NCBI GenBank assembly: GCA_036245525.1
Contig: BTPG01000004.1
Span: 215,015,722-215,079,721, forward strand
Reading direction: 5' to 3'
DNA from: Semisulcospira habei
Lineage: Eukaryota > Mollusca > Gastropoda > Semisulcospiridae
DNA: 64,000 nucleotides
In this document: piece after piece, positions 42,834 to 55,600 of the stretch
How the letters are laid out: each line of letters begins with the position of its first letter
Numbering within the stretch: position 1 is the stretch's first letter
Notes under the pieces: generated by a model
Told to the model about the DNA's origin: nothing
The model's input: only the letters and a program-made list of their open reading frames with translations
Database searches by the model: none
Translations under genes and position numbers: made by a program

Positions 42834-43691
42834 TGTGTACTGTACCATCAGTGATTACTGAGAATCCATTGGCAGTGACTGATCACATGTCACAACATAT
42901 CTTATCAGTGCAACTGATTGAATTAAATGTTACAGTAATATATAATTAATCAACTTCCGAAAGGTTCCATGACAGTTTAAACCTTTTGGCATGGCACTCT
43001 TTCTCTTTTTACAGCATGCAGGATGTTGCACTTCGGACATCGGCTTCGAAGATAGCGTTTGCATGGGTGGGACCGAACAAAAAAGTTGAATCCTGAAGCC
43101 GGCGAGGGTCTTGGGGCACTTTTTAAGTGAATTTTTTATTTTTTTTATTTTTTATTTATTTATTTATTTATTTATTTATTTTTTTTTTTTGGGGGGGGGG
43201 GACCGGGAGAGGGGAGAGGGGGAGGGGGGTGGGGGAATACGGAAATCCGGCTGTAGCCGGAAAAGTCCCACCCATGCGTTTGTGTTTGTGGGTTGCGTTT
43301 TTGTTTTGGTGCTGTGGTGTCGAAATGAAATGGACAAAGCGACTGTAAAGTGAATGGAAATAAACGTGACAAATCTTTAATAAGACGTAGCAATGCACGA
43401 AGCGACTTTGTACGTTCGCTTTTCTTGGGAAACAAACAAGCTCACGTAGAACAAGAATCGAAAGAACTCGTCGGCCCACCGAAATTCACGGAGTGTCCGC
43501 GTGCGTCTTGTATCATGTGACGATCACGTGACATTTGGCCGCCGGATATCTTTTTGTTGAGCAACGATATTTGACCTCAAAGCATGCTTTTTCGTAATTG
43601 TTTCTTCTCTTAATATAATTAAGTGTGGAAATATACTTTAAAAATAAACTGAAATCCTTTTAAATAACATATGGTGCATACTACCACTGAA

Positions 43692-45142
43692 TCATGAGAG
43701 TCCGTTGATAGTAGCTTTGACTAATGCAGTACAGATTAGACGGCTCTCTCTTCGACCTCCGTCGACTGAACGCCAGGACCATGACCATCGAGAGACTGAT
43801 CCTTGAGGCGCTGTTTGCTGATGACTGTGCGCTGATGGCGCACACGGAGTCTGACCTGCAGACCATCGTGAACAGGTTCTCGGAAACCTCTCGACTGTTT
43901 GGCCTCACCATCAGTCTCAATGACCAGCCCCAGGCACAAGAGCCCCCCCCCCCCCCCCCCCCCCACACACACACCCAAAGTGTATATCGAAGGCACCGAG
44001 CTGAAGAATGTCGACCAGTTCAGGTACCTGGGGAGCATCATCTCTTCTTACGGTACTATCGACTCGAGGAAATCGCAGCTCGCATCAGCAAAGCCAGCCA
44101 AGCCCTGGGTCATCTGCGCACTCGTGTGTTGAATAACAACAACGTCAAGCTCCCAACCAAGATCAAAGTCTACAAGGCAGTAGTCCTCCCCAGCCACCTT
44201 TACGGCTGTGAGTCATGGACGCTGTACAGAAAGGCCGCACCTCAAGCACTGAACGTTTCCACGTGAGATCCCTGCGCTCACTCATGGGCATCAAATGGCA
44301 AGACAAGGTCACAGACAAACCTGGAAGTCCTGGACAATGGCTTGGTGAGTGTCGAAGCCTTGATCTTAAAGACACAACTTCGATGGACAGGTCATGTCAT
44401 ACGCATGGATTCTCGTATGCCACGCCAACTCCTGTATGGTGCACTCTCAAAAGCCGGCCACAGGAAGCAACTAGGACGGCCAAAGAAACGCTTGAGTTGA
44501 GACTGCATAAAAAACAGCCTCAAGTACTGCGTCTTTAGTTCCCGGTAAAGGAACTTGAAGCACAAGCACAAGACAGATCTGGCTGGCGTGCCGCCACCAG
44601 GAAAGTCTGCGACGCTCTTCGGAACAACACATGAAAACATTGGCGCGAACGGATATGGCACCAGTGCCAGAGCCCGCCGCCCGGCTCGGCGGACCACAAG
44701 CACAAGACAGATCTGGCTGGCGTGCCGCCACCAGGAAAGTCTGCACGCTCTTCGGAACAACAAAACATTGGCGCGAACGGATATGGCACCAGTGCCAGAG
44801 CCCGCCGCCCGGCTCGGCGGACCGCGTCGACTCTCCCTACAGCTACGTTCTAGTGCCCCATTGCCCTCGCAGGTGTGGCTCCAGGATTGGCTTGGCCACC
44901 CACACCCGCATCCACAAATAGAAGTCATGCACAATGACGACATCATCGGCTTCGATGGTCTTTGTCTACCCATTACATTATTATGACTAATGCAAATCCA
45001 CTGCGCCACCGCGTGCGCGCAAGCGCATATACTAAGCTCAAAAGTCCGACTTGAGCTTAGTAAGTTAGTATAGGCGCTTGCGCGCACGCGGTGGCGCAGT
45101 GGATTTGCCTTAGTCAAAACTACTATCAAGGGACCCCTATGA
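43692..45142. mobile_element. Foldback DNA element (about 185 bp) split by a LINE
   Basis: Inverted ends TCATGAGAGTCC.TTGATAGTAG / CTACTATCAAGGGACCCCTATGA, host repeat ACTGAA(T) at 43686 and 45143 as target-site duplication. Without the LINE it is one long hairpin: AATCCACTGCGCCACCGCGT..TTAGTATA and its complement at 44995-45115. Confidence 0.8.
43729..44983 (+). pseudogene. RTE-like LINE fragment with 11-bp TSD
   Basis: TGACTAATGCA at 43718-43728 and 44984-44994 flanks the insert. Frames encode RLDGSLFDLRRLNART, ILEALFADDCALMAHTESDL (catalytic ADD), a poly-C frame shift, ELKNVDQFRYLGSIISSYGT, IKVYKAVVLPSHLYGCESWT, SLRSLMGIKWQDKV and a C-terminal LATHTRIHK. It carries an internal tandem duplication of about 134 bp (44561-44694 / 44695-44822). 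Confidence 0.85.
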
Positions 45143-45476
45143 ACTGAATACAGGATCAATGAGGCACATGTACTACCGTGTCATCCCCATTGAACATGGC
45201 TGCGACTAGTGCGTTCGGGTTTCGTCTGCTGCCGTCCTGAAACAAATGTGCTACACAAATGTCTCCATCCTCAGACGGTTTAAAACGAATTCGCACTGCT
45301 TTTATTCATACTAGCATTCATTTTGATATGCCCAAACCTTTGTTACTTTGAAGAAAATCACTATCTCGTAAACGGCTGATCATCTGACTCGTCACTCCAA
45401 GGGAGAGAAACGCGCTTCAGTTCGCCAAAGAACGCGTGAAATGGTGTCTTTCTTTTCAAACCTTGCGGAAAGCGTT

Positions 45477-45932
45477 TCACCAATCGTGTTTCGGCAATGT
45501 ACCCGAATGGCGGCTCGCTACGAGTGATTCAAAACGAACGACCCTCGTGTAGACACGCATCATCGAGCATAATCCGACTGTAAAGAATGTGGAAGGGCTG
45601 TAAGTAGCGCAGATTTGGTTGACCATATGAAACCACAGTGAACAGAAACTACAAACACGAATAAATGATAGTTTCATAAACATTGTACAGAAGATGCCAT
45701 AGATTCGTCGCTTTCGCTTGATGATAGACTCAGCTGAAATTATAATTTCTAGACCAGTCACCGTCCGTATAGGTCTGCAAACATTTTGAGACTATAATCA
45801 GATGGTGTGTATTTTTCTGTGAGCTTTTCTTTTTCAGTGGCCGGATAATGTGCGCTGGTAATTAGTGCGATTGTGAAACTGACTAGGCACAGACGACAAA
45901 TTTTGATCGTCGTTGCTCTATAATTGTCAGTG
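45477..45932 (+). promoter_or_regulatory. Presumed KIF14 promoter / 5' UTR region
   Basis: Non-repetitive 450 bp between duplicate B and the start codon, with an in-frame TAA at 45921-45923 just before the ATG. No clear TATA box; the transcription start is not determined. Confidence 0.4.
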
Positions 45933-46618
45933 ATGGCATTTACCTCACCGAGAAAAATAGCCAAAGCTAGGCGACACTTGCCAGAACTAGAAGTTCCTGT
46001 AGAAAGTCCCCGTGCGAAGGCGGTTTCTTTCAGTAGTAATGTGGTCGAAACCTCAATCGGCGGAACACAAACTGTGGCCAAAACGAAAGGCGAACCACTT
46101 GTCCCCGTTGCGGAGGAAAACATTGATGTTAAGTCGGACAGTTTCACGTCTACAAAGTCTGTTGTGCTCGAAAATAAAACGTTTGTGCCTACCGAGGAGA
46201 AGACAAACCTGACAGACAACAAAGAAAATGTGCAGTCGCAAACACATTCCAAATTATCCCTGAATCAAGATGGTGTGTTTGCCTCTCCACTGGCACCGCC
46301 TGCAAGATCGGCACCAAGAGAAAATGGGATGAAGCATAACAGAGGGGATTCCTATACACCTCGCAGAACGACGCAAGAACATCTTGATCAAATGGCAGAC
46401 CTCAGCACTCCGCCTCAACGCCAGTTCCGGCGTCACACACTTGAGTCAGAGATTTTTGATACACCTGACTGCTATCGTGTGGTACAGCTAGACACCCCTC
46501 GCAGAGGGCATTTTAATACTGGACATCTGGCAGATGAATCGATTGCTGAGGTGGAGGACGATGGGGAGGACAGCTGCAGTATAACTGTTGCTGTCAGAGT
46601 GAGACCTTACAGTCAAAG
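45933..46618 (+). CDS. KIF14: KIF14 coding exon 1
   Basis: 228 codons plus two bases; donor CAAAG|GTAAAAG. Holds the whole N-terminal extension and the first beta-strand of the motor (TVAVRVRP). Confidence 0.92.
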
Positions 46619-49600
46619 GTAAAAGATTATTTTGATTTTATTATTATTAATGGACACGTATGCCGTTTTCATTTTACCCACACCCCTTGAGAATGCAGCC
46701 ACCTGTACTTTTGACAGCTCAGGTAGCCTCCATACACAGTAGGATTCAATCACTGGTGATTAATCTGTTCAGTGCTGAGAAAAGCTGAACACCGCCATAC
46801 TTTAAGAGGCATCTATAGATCATGAGCCCCTGCAACTCAGCTTGCAAGGGCTCAAGGTTATCTGCGCCTTTTTTGGACACCACTTTGAATGCATGTTCTG
46901 GGACAGCTAGGGGTTGTTGGTGTTGAATTGAAGAAGACTGCAAAAACACAGTCTGTGTTACTGTTAGCTGGCACTGACTAGGTTAAAACCATTACCAGGA
47001 CTGTTCACAGTACCAGTTGGTGGATGCATGCAGCATGCACAAGATACCAATTACCATGACATTCAGAACTTTTTTCTGTCACTATCTGGATGCTATGTCC
47101 CCTTTCTTCTCAGCGAAAGCAGTGAAACTGCTGTGCTCACACGTATTCGGCGTAGCACTGCATATCTTGGCTTGTGATAAATCATAAAGAGACACAAGTC
47201 TTTGACAAAGTTAAACCCCTCAAACTGCCGGCTTCATGCACAGGGAGGACCAAATAAATTCACCTGTTGCCAAAGGCAAGATAAGCTCATTTTTGGCTCA
47301 TGTGCGAAGCAAAAGTGAGTATGTTTTGGACCAGTTGTCGTCGATCTGTTGTCCATGGTAAACTTTAACGTTGGCATTTTCTCAGAGACTATTCAAGCCA
47401 CATTCTTCAAACTTGGCCCAAGGATACTTTGTGGTAAGACCTTTCTAAACATACCAATTTGAGTGACCTTTCTTAAAGGTCAAGGTCACAGGGGATAGAA
47501 AATAGGTAAAAAATATCTATATTATATTTTGACTTAATTTATGTTTTCTCAAATACTCATCACAACTTCAAAGTCAAACCCAAACTTGGTACAAAGATAC
47601 CTGATGGTAAGACCTTTCTAATTCTATACATGATACTAATTTGGTTGATCCCTCAGAAAGGTCAAGGGTCACAAGAGCTTATGAAATAGGTGAAAAATAG
47701 CCATATTTTTCAAAAAGATGTTTTTTCTCAAATGCTATTCACAACTTCAAACCCAAACTTGTTAAAGACATACCTGATGGTAAGACCTCTCTATCCATTA
47801 CCAATTTGGATGATCCCTCAGAAAGGTGGATGGTCACAAGGGCTCAGGAAATAGGTCCAAAATAGCCATATTTTGACAAAAGATGTTTTTTTTTTTTTTT
47901 CTCAAATACTATTCACAACATTAATAAACCCAAACTTGCTACAGAGATACCTGATGGTAAGACCTTTCTATGCACACTAATTTGGTTGATCCCTTGCAAA
48001 GGTGAAGGGTCATGGGAGCTCAGGAAATAGAGGTCTAAAATAGACCTATTTTGACAAAAGATGTTTTTTCTCAAATTCACAACTCAAAACCCGAATTTGG
48101 TACAGAGATACCCGATGGTAAGACCTATCTATGCATACTAATTTGGATGACCCCTTGGAAAGGTCAAGGGTCAGAAGAGGCTGGCAAATGTGTGTAAAAT
48201 GCTGATTTTTAATAAAATTGTAGATATTCCCAAATTTTTGCAAATTTTTCAACCAAATTTGGTACAAAGATAGCTGATGATAAGACCTTCCTATGCATAC
48301 TAATTTAGTTGATTCATCACAAAGGTCAAGGATCACGGGAGGTTGACTCGTGTGAAAAATGCTTACTTACATTTTCAGAAAACATTGCTACTGCAAAATC
48401 CAGCCCTTGTCACAAAGGTCACAGTACTCACACATAAATCGGTCATACACGTGAGCCATAATGGCTTTACCTTTCTTGTTAAGCTTTAAAAACGTGTGCA
48501 CACACACAATAGTTGTACTACTACTTACTAGAAATTTTAACTTTTGAACTAAATTGAACTCGCAAATTTACCTTGGATGGTAGTCTAAAAATATGTCTAC
48601 TCAGTAGGGTCATCGAATATTTGGTCCTCTCTGCCTGCAGTATGCACAAGAGGACTAATGGCAATGGTAATAAAACATGCCATAAATTGGCACACGTTTC
48701 TTTTTGTGTGTGCAAAGTTGTGTCACAGTTAAGTTTTGGAAATTGGAGATTTTTGGGACAGTTAATACTTTAATGAGTTATTTCACGGTGTGGATCATGG
48801 AAACATTTTCCTGACTACTTGAATTAATTTTAACAGTATATATAATAACAGAAATAAATAATAAGAATGACTTAATTGGGCCTTATGCTGTGATTAGTGT
48901 GATGTCAGGTGCTAATAATACCCTGTAAGAGATGAGGGATGGTGAAAGTAGCTATTCACCCAGGTGTAAACCAGTCCTTTGGGGGAAGGTACAACACAAG
49001 TGATTGTTGGTTTAGCTTTTGAAGTGTTTCTGTAATTACCGTGAATAATCCCTCAGGGGGTCCCATCCAGTTTCTCAGTCACAGAGGAAGATGTCCAGAC
49101 AGAAATGTAATCCATCGTCAGATCGTTAGGCCTTCACTCCTGCTGCAGGGGGTCCCGTCATGGAGTGATTGACTCACTTGGACTCCCCCTGAGGGGGGTG
49201 GGGGAAAGGGGGGGGGGGGTTCCAATCCAGTGATTCAACCACTTTGTAATTCAATCACTGGATCAGTGGATGGGATCCCCTGAAGGCATAACAGTTTGAG
49301 GGATTAGGTCCCTGCTGCACATTTGTTGGAGCCTGTAGTGCTGATTGTGCAACAACAGTGCTGACTTCTAGACACTTCAGGACGTCATGCACTTGTGTTT
49401 GTGCAACTCATCAAGCACTGTCTAAAATTTAGTTGCAAATAAGGCAGTCAACCACCCATCTTTTAGTTCAGAATCTGAATACAGGTTAAATGATTGGTAG
49501 CTTAGTTGATGTCATTAAATGATTGATGGCCAAACTCCCCCCCCCCCCCCCCCCCCCCCCAGTCCCATCCTCATGTTTACAACCACATTTTTCACCCTGC

Positions 49601-52600
49601 AGGTTTTCTTATTCAGTAATTGTTATTGTCTGACCTGCACCTGTTATACACTGTTAATTAACCAAGTAATAATAGTAATAAATGTAATTAGCATTTCAGG
49701 GATAACATTGGGGTTTTGCATACACGCGTATAGCATGTAGGTTGGTAAAATTGCGATGGCACCAAAAAATGCGAGAACTTAATCTAACAAAGGGTTGTAC
49801 ATGAACACATAACGCATGATGATTAGGAATAGGATGTTCTTTTTTTAAAAAAAATTGTAACCCATGTCATCCTGAGGCTAAGACCAATGGCTTTAGTTCA
49901 AGGGTGGTGCCAGAATAGCTTGGCGCCTAAAGGCGCCAAGCTATTTTGGCACTGCCCTTGAACTATTTTAGTCAAACTTATTTCACACATTGGTGTATTC
50001 TGAATGATAAGGGTTAAAAAAGATCAGCATAAATCAGTCACTTTGAGAGCAACTACAGGGGACAAGCGTAATATTACAAGGCTTGTCCCCTTTGTTCTCA
50101 AAGTGACTGATTTATGCTGATCTTTTTTAACCCTTATCATTCGGAATACACCAGTGTGTGAAATATTATATACAACTTGTATACTAAATATATATTGTCA
50201 CTGATCCAATTCTGTAAGCTTTGTGTGTCGGTAGCGGTTTTAGTCGCGATGATTCCTGCAGGAATCATCGCGACTAAATCCGCTACCAACACGCAAAGGG
50301 TTACAATTTTAACACCAGCTGATGATGAATTTGCATCTCACATTTTTCAGGGAGCTTGCTGACCCCAAAGTCGAGAGGGTGGTATCGATGAATGGGAATG
50401 AAACGATCGTGACATCGGAAAACGGCCACGTTAACCGCTTCGCCTTTGACTTCTCCTTCTGGTCGTTTGACCAAACCAGCGGAGATTTCTCCGGACAGGA
50501 CCGAGTGTACTCATCTCTTGCTCAGCCTCTACTGGGAAAGGCTTTTGAAGGATACAATACTTGTCTGTTCGCTTATGGACAGACAGGCAGTGGAAAAAGT
50601 TACAGGTATGTGGTTTGAACAAAGATAGATCATTTCAATTACAGGGGTTACAAGGAAATTTAAATCTGTGTAGAGGTTTGCTCTGTCTGAGTGGTTGTAT
50701 GTGCGCATCAGCATATTGCTAGTTTGTGCCTGGCAATTTTCAGTCTTTATTTTTTACACAATATAGATAACAGCTTTTCTCGTCTTGGTGCTTGAAAAAC
50801 ACATTATTAAATAAAATAAATCAGCGCATTTTTGCCATTAAATAGGCGCTTTATCCCAATAGAAAATTGGCTCAAAGCGCCGCCGCAAACTGAACCCAAC
50901 AAGCATGTTTGGAGGAGTCACTTATGATTATGTACCAGTTGCAGGAGATGGATGTCATGGACCATGATAATTCAAGGGTAGTGCCAGATTAGCTTGGCAC
51001 CTGATGGACCATGATAATTCAAGGGTAGTGCCAGCTTACCAAGTGTTTTGTGTTGAGTCGTAGTCGTATGATATCACACCAGACGCACGCACGTAAGGTT
51101 CTTTTTAAATAAACTTCATTCAGCTGCAATCCGTCACACGTGGCTTAACTCATTCTACCCCAGACACACCACAGCAAGATATGGGTCGACCATGATAGTT
51201 CAAGGGTGATGCCAGAATAGCTTGGCGCCTATGGGCGCCAAGCTATTCTGGCATCACCCTTGAACTATCATGGTCGATCTGTGTCCTGCACTGCAAAGCA
51301 GTCTTCAGGGGCAACGGCGAAATTTGGGGATTTCGGTGATGGGGTAGAATGAGTAGACAATACTGGAGTAACAGTTCCAAGAATACTTTATTTCAGCGAA
51401 GCGATCTCCACACAATGCATTCCCAAATGCACCAACTCTTACAACGTACACCACCATTACGCTGCGTCTCTCACAATGTGCACCCTATACGGGCCACGTA
51501 CCTACGATAAACTGTGTGTCCCTACAACTGACAATGCGTGACAATGTATGACGATGTACACACATGCTTCCTAGCACCATCTTTTATATTTATAGTAAAA
51601 CAACTTTCCAGAAAAATCTGATGAATTCACACAACGCAACCAATCAAAACAGAACACGTTACTGAAACTCATAAACATTAATTAAAAAAAAAGAACTTTC
51701 TAGAATAACTACAATAGTCTACAGAAATTCGACTGCTCATTTCAACCCCAAATCCTAGTGTGTAATGACGTCACACAAAAGTATGGCAGACCATTCGCGA
51801 CCTTTCATAAAACACATAAAGAACGGCTGCCAACTTCACGCGCACAGGAAACAACCACGACTAAAAATAGAGCGCCTTTACTAGAAGTTGAAGTGAGTCC
51901 TAGGTACTGGCAGGGCTTGCCGCTAACTGGCCGCAGCGGTGACGCATCACGAATTTTTCTCATCTTTGAAACAGCGATTGTACTAACAAAATGCTCACAT
52001 ACTGCAGTCAAATGCATACCTCAATAAAGTTGAGCTATTTCTCTTTTCAAAAGTATCTTTCTTTTTATTGGGAGTGCAACTGATGATTTTCAGCGATTTT
52101 TTAAAAAACGCACCCTCAAGCCTGCACGCGCCGTGTTGGCAACTGTACCGCGCGAACCCGCAAGCACCCCTCTCGGGAAAACGACTTGCTACTCTTCCCC
52201 ATGCAAGCTACACATCTAAAAATAGCACAAGGCTATTGACCGAGTTCAGACCTACACATTGATATAAAGAAGTCTAATATTTGTTTAAATTTAGCCCAAT
52301 AATGGATTATTTGAAAAAAATAAATGCAATTTTCAGTATGATTTTCGAAAAATAACCCCTAGAAGGCTATACTTGTTGGAAAGCCCATGCTTTTCTCTTT
52401 AATTTGGGCCAATCAGAAACACGATAGCTTGAACGGGGAAGAGTAGCTTTGTCATAAACCGAGTCCTCTCATTGGCCGTTACGCTTTCGTGTTATTCACA
52501 ATGGCAGCCATGGCGTGCGACGAACACGCGACGGTTTTGAGCAATCTCCAGCATGATCTAGGTAAGAAATGTGTTTTTGTTTGCTTGATAATGGTTCTAC

Positions 52601-55600
52601 AATGTGTTATTTGTTACTTAACCTACGATTTGGGTAAAGTTTGTGCGATAATCTGCTGTAATGTGCATATTTCCACACCGGCCGTAGTCGGGTTTGTTCG
52701 AAGCAACGACTACGTGCGGTGTGTGAGAGATCGGTCACAACTGCAGGCGTATGTTTACATCAAGAGAAAATACGAATGTAGGTAATAAAATGGGGTTTTC
52801 TATACATGTTCAATAAATTCCATGGGTATATGGTGTTCTTAAAACGGGTAAAGTAGCGATCGCAAACGATGTGTCGAATGGGAGTCTAGACCGGAAGTGG
52901 GACCGTCGTCTGCTAGAAAAGTTGTTTCGCTTTCGCGTTATTCGTTTCTTGTGGCAGCTACTGCTTGAGATAGCCCCCTCAGACGTTTGTAAAGACCAAA
53001 TAAGCAAATATGGTGAAATATTACCCTTCCCTTCGCTCTGCTCTCTCTGTCTCTCAGTCTCATCATTGTTAACTGTCTAGGTGTTGTTGCATCAATTGTT
53101 AAGTGGATCATGTATCAATTGTTAAGTGGATCCTGTGTTGTTTCCAATTGCAGAAAGTTCTCCAGTATTCTTAGATTTGGGGAGAGTGTTTACCCAGACT
53201 GGTAAAGGAAGAAGGAAGAACATTGAGGCATCAGTGAACAACAAACTATTGCTCCAGGTACACCTCTTGAAGATGAGACATAAGAAATCATGGAGGGAGA
53301 CAGGAGTTTGTCAGGGAGAAGCGTCACCCTGGACAGCATGCAGGATGTCACAGCAAGGCACACTGCATACAAACAGCAGTACTGCTTGTGATGTGGAGAG
53401 ATTGGCTTAATAATGAATGGTTTGCAGAAAGCAACTCCACAGTCATGTGTTTGCCAGTATGTTGGGGGGGGGGGGGGGGGCGGGGCAGCTGATATTTACG
53501 TGGGGGGTAAAAATAAGATGGTTTTCAATTATTGCTTTCTTTACTTACTTCAAAGAGCTTCAAAAACTTAGCAAAACACAGTTTGAATTTTTAAAAATGG
53601 ACAAGAAATGACCGAGATATGCTATTTTGAAGTTTTTACACTCGGAGGGCCATTAGACCGCCTTGGAAAACACACTTTTCAGCTTTTTTAGGGCAGCAGT
53701 GTTGCAAAAGTTACAGGCTTATGCACCTGAAAAAAATTGGGCTTCTTCTATATTATATAGAGATCCAATTCTGTAATTCTGGGATGTCTGTGTTTAATAT
53801 CTTTTGTGTTAGGCTGGCCTGAACTGGGCAAAATCTTTCTTTCGACCGATTTTGGGTAAAAACTGCGGAATATTTGCCATAGTTTTTTTGCCCATAACTT
53901 TTGAACCAATAAACATAGAAAGATAATTTTTGTTGTGTTGTGTTCTGTTTGTTCTCCTCTATAACAATATGTAGATACTTTATTGCTTATGTTATATTGG
54001 AATTTTGACCTGCCAGTTTAGAAGCTTCCAAACTAAACTTAGCGTATCATAACAAAGCCAAATTCGCTCTCTGCGTGAAAACGATGGAGAAACTTACTGA
54101 AAGGTGCGTGATATGTAACTCAGATAGCTCAAATAAATATCAGATCGTTTCCTACGATTAACACATGTGTTCTCTCACAGAACAACACAACCACAATCGT
54201 GACACCAAGGGTAGTGCCAGCCTGATGGACCATGATAATTCAAGCGTAGTGCCAGCTTAGCTTGGCGCCTTCAGGCGCCAAGCTAACCTGGCACTACCTT
54301 TGAATTATCATGGTCCATCCATCTCCTGCTCTAGGGTTTTGGGGCTAAATGGGTTAAACTCCCAGAACTAAATGACTTCCAGTTCCAATCTTCCATGCTA
54401 TAGAATGGAAGACATTAGTCATTAGGTTCTGGGAGTTTAAGAGTTCAGTAGACAAAGAGATCACATGGTTCAGTTTTGTTACTGTTATACTCCCAGGGCT
54501 TTGGGCTGCTTTTCTTTCCAGTGTTGCATGACTAGCCATGATTTTCGTGACAAAGCAGTGACCTGGAACTGCCGACTTGACCTATTTCTATTGTTTGATT
54601 GTCATACAGCTGACATGGTGACAATTTGGAGGGCCCTGTGTCTGTTGTCTGCAGACCCCATCATTCCATTTCAATCTCTTAACACATTAAATCCGGAGGC
54701 TGATTTGAAAAATACTTTGTGTCCTATAGTATAAAGGCGAGATCTATAGATCAAGCATTTCTGTTTTCAGTTCATGGGTGGCTTGGTGCCTCAGGTGCCA
54801 GGCTATTCTGGCACCACCCTTGAATTATCGTAGTCAAATTTATTTCAAGCGATAGTGTATCAGGATGAAAAGGGTTAACCACACACTAGACCCAGGTGAC
54901 ATCCTTTGTAGCAGCAGAGTCCCTTGTTAAACTTAAACCATTTAGCCGCCACGCAGTGCAACAGGAGATGGATCGACCGTGCTAATTCAATGGTAATTCC
55001 AGATTAGCTTGGCACCATCAGGCGCCAAACTAATCTGGCACTACTCTTGAATTAGCATGGTTGATCCATCTCTTGCAAACTTGTGCATAGTTGTTTGGTG
55101 ACACCTCCAAAATTTGATATGGCATGTTGTACAAGACTTTCAAGTGAGTGCCTATAGATCCTCATCAGCTTCTCTGGGGTGCATGTGAATCTATGCCTCT
55201 TGCAGCTGGTTCGTGGAACTGGGCCCAGTTGCATTAGTGAGCTTAGTCCTGCGCCAGCCACTACGCAAGATGCTCCGCTATAGCGGAGCACCTTGCTTAG
55301 TGGCTGTCGCAGGGTTGAAGTTTAACCTCGCTTGTGCAACTGACCCGTGGAAAGAACAGTCATCAAAGGCTAAGTCCCATTCCGTAAGCTGCTTTCGTGC
55401 TGACTGTCGCCTGAGACGGCTATTAAATGTCTCTGGAAGTGTTGCTTTGTTATCCTGAGGACAAAGGCTTTGTCCCTCACCATGCAGAACAAAACGTCCA
55501 CACTGACTTTATGGAGCACAATGTCGGAAGTGTCTGTGGACTGTATGCCGCTATGTGATGTGGAAGTTGGGTCAAACTCAAAGATGTTAGTTCAAGGGTA

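Larger units (their letters stand above)
43444..45385 (+). repeat. Duplicate B of the KIF14 upstream segment, interrupted
   Basis: Homologous to 40999-41474; the copy is split at ACTGAAT by a 1.45-kb insertion (43692-45142). It ends about 550 bp upstream of the KIF14 start codon. Confidence 0.85.

Noticed and set aside
44392..45159. 255-residue minus-strand frame
   Set aside because: Antisense of the LINE fragment and its 134-bp duplication.
52871..53080. Frame [14 protein letters not shown] as an extra exon of the nested candidate
   Set aside because: No splice sites join it in phase with 52501-52561 or 53154-53257, and no homology is recognised.
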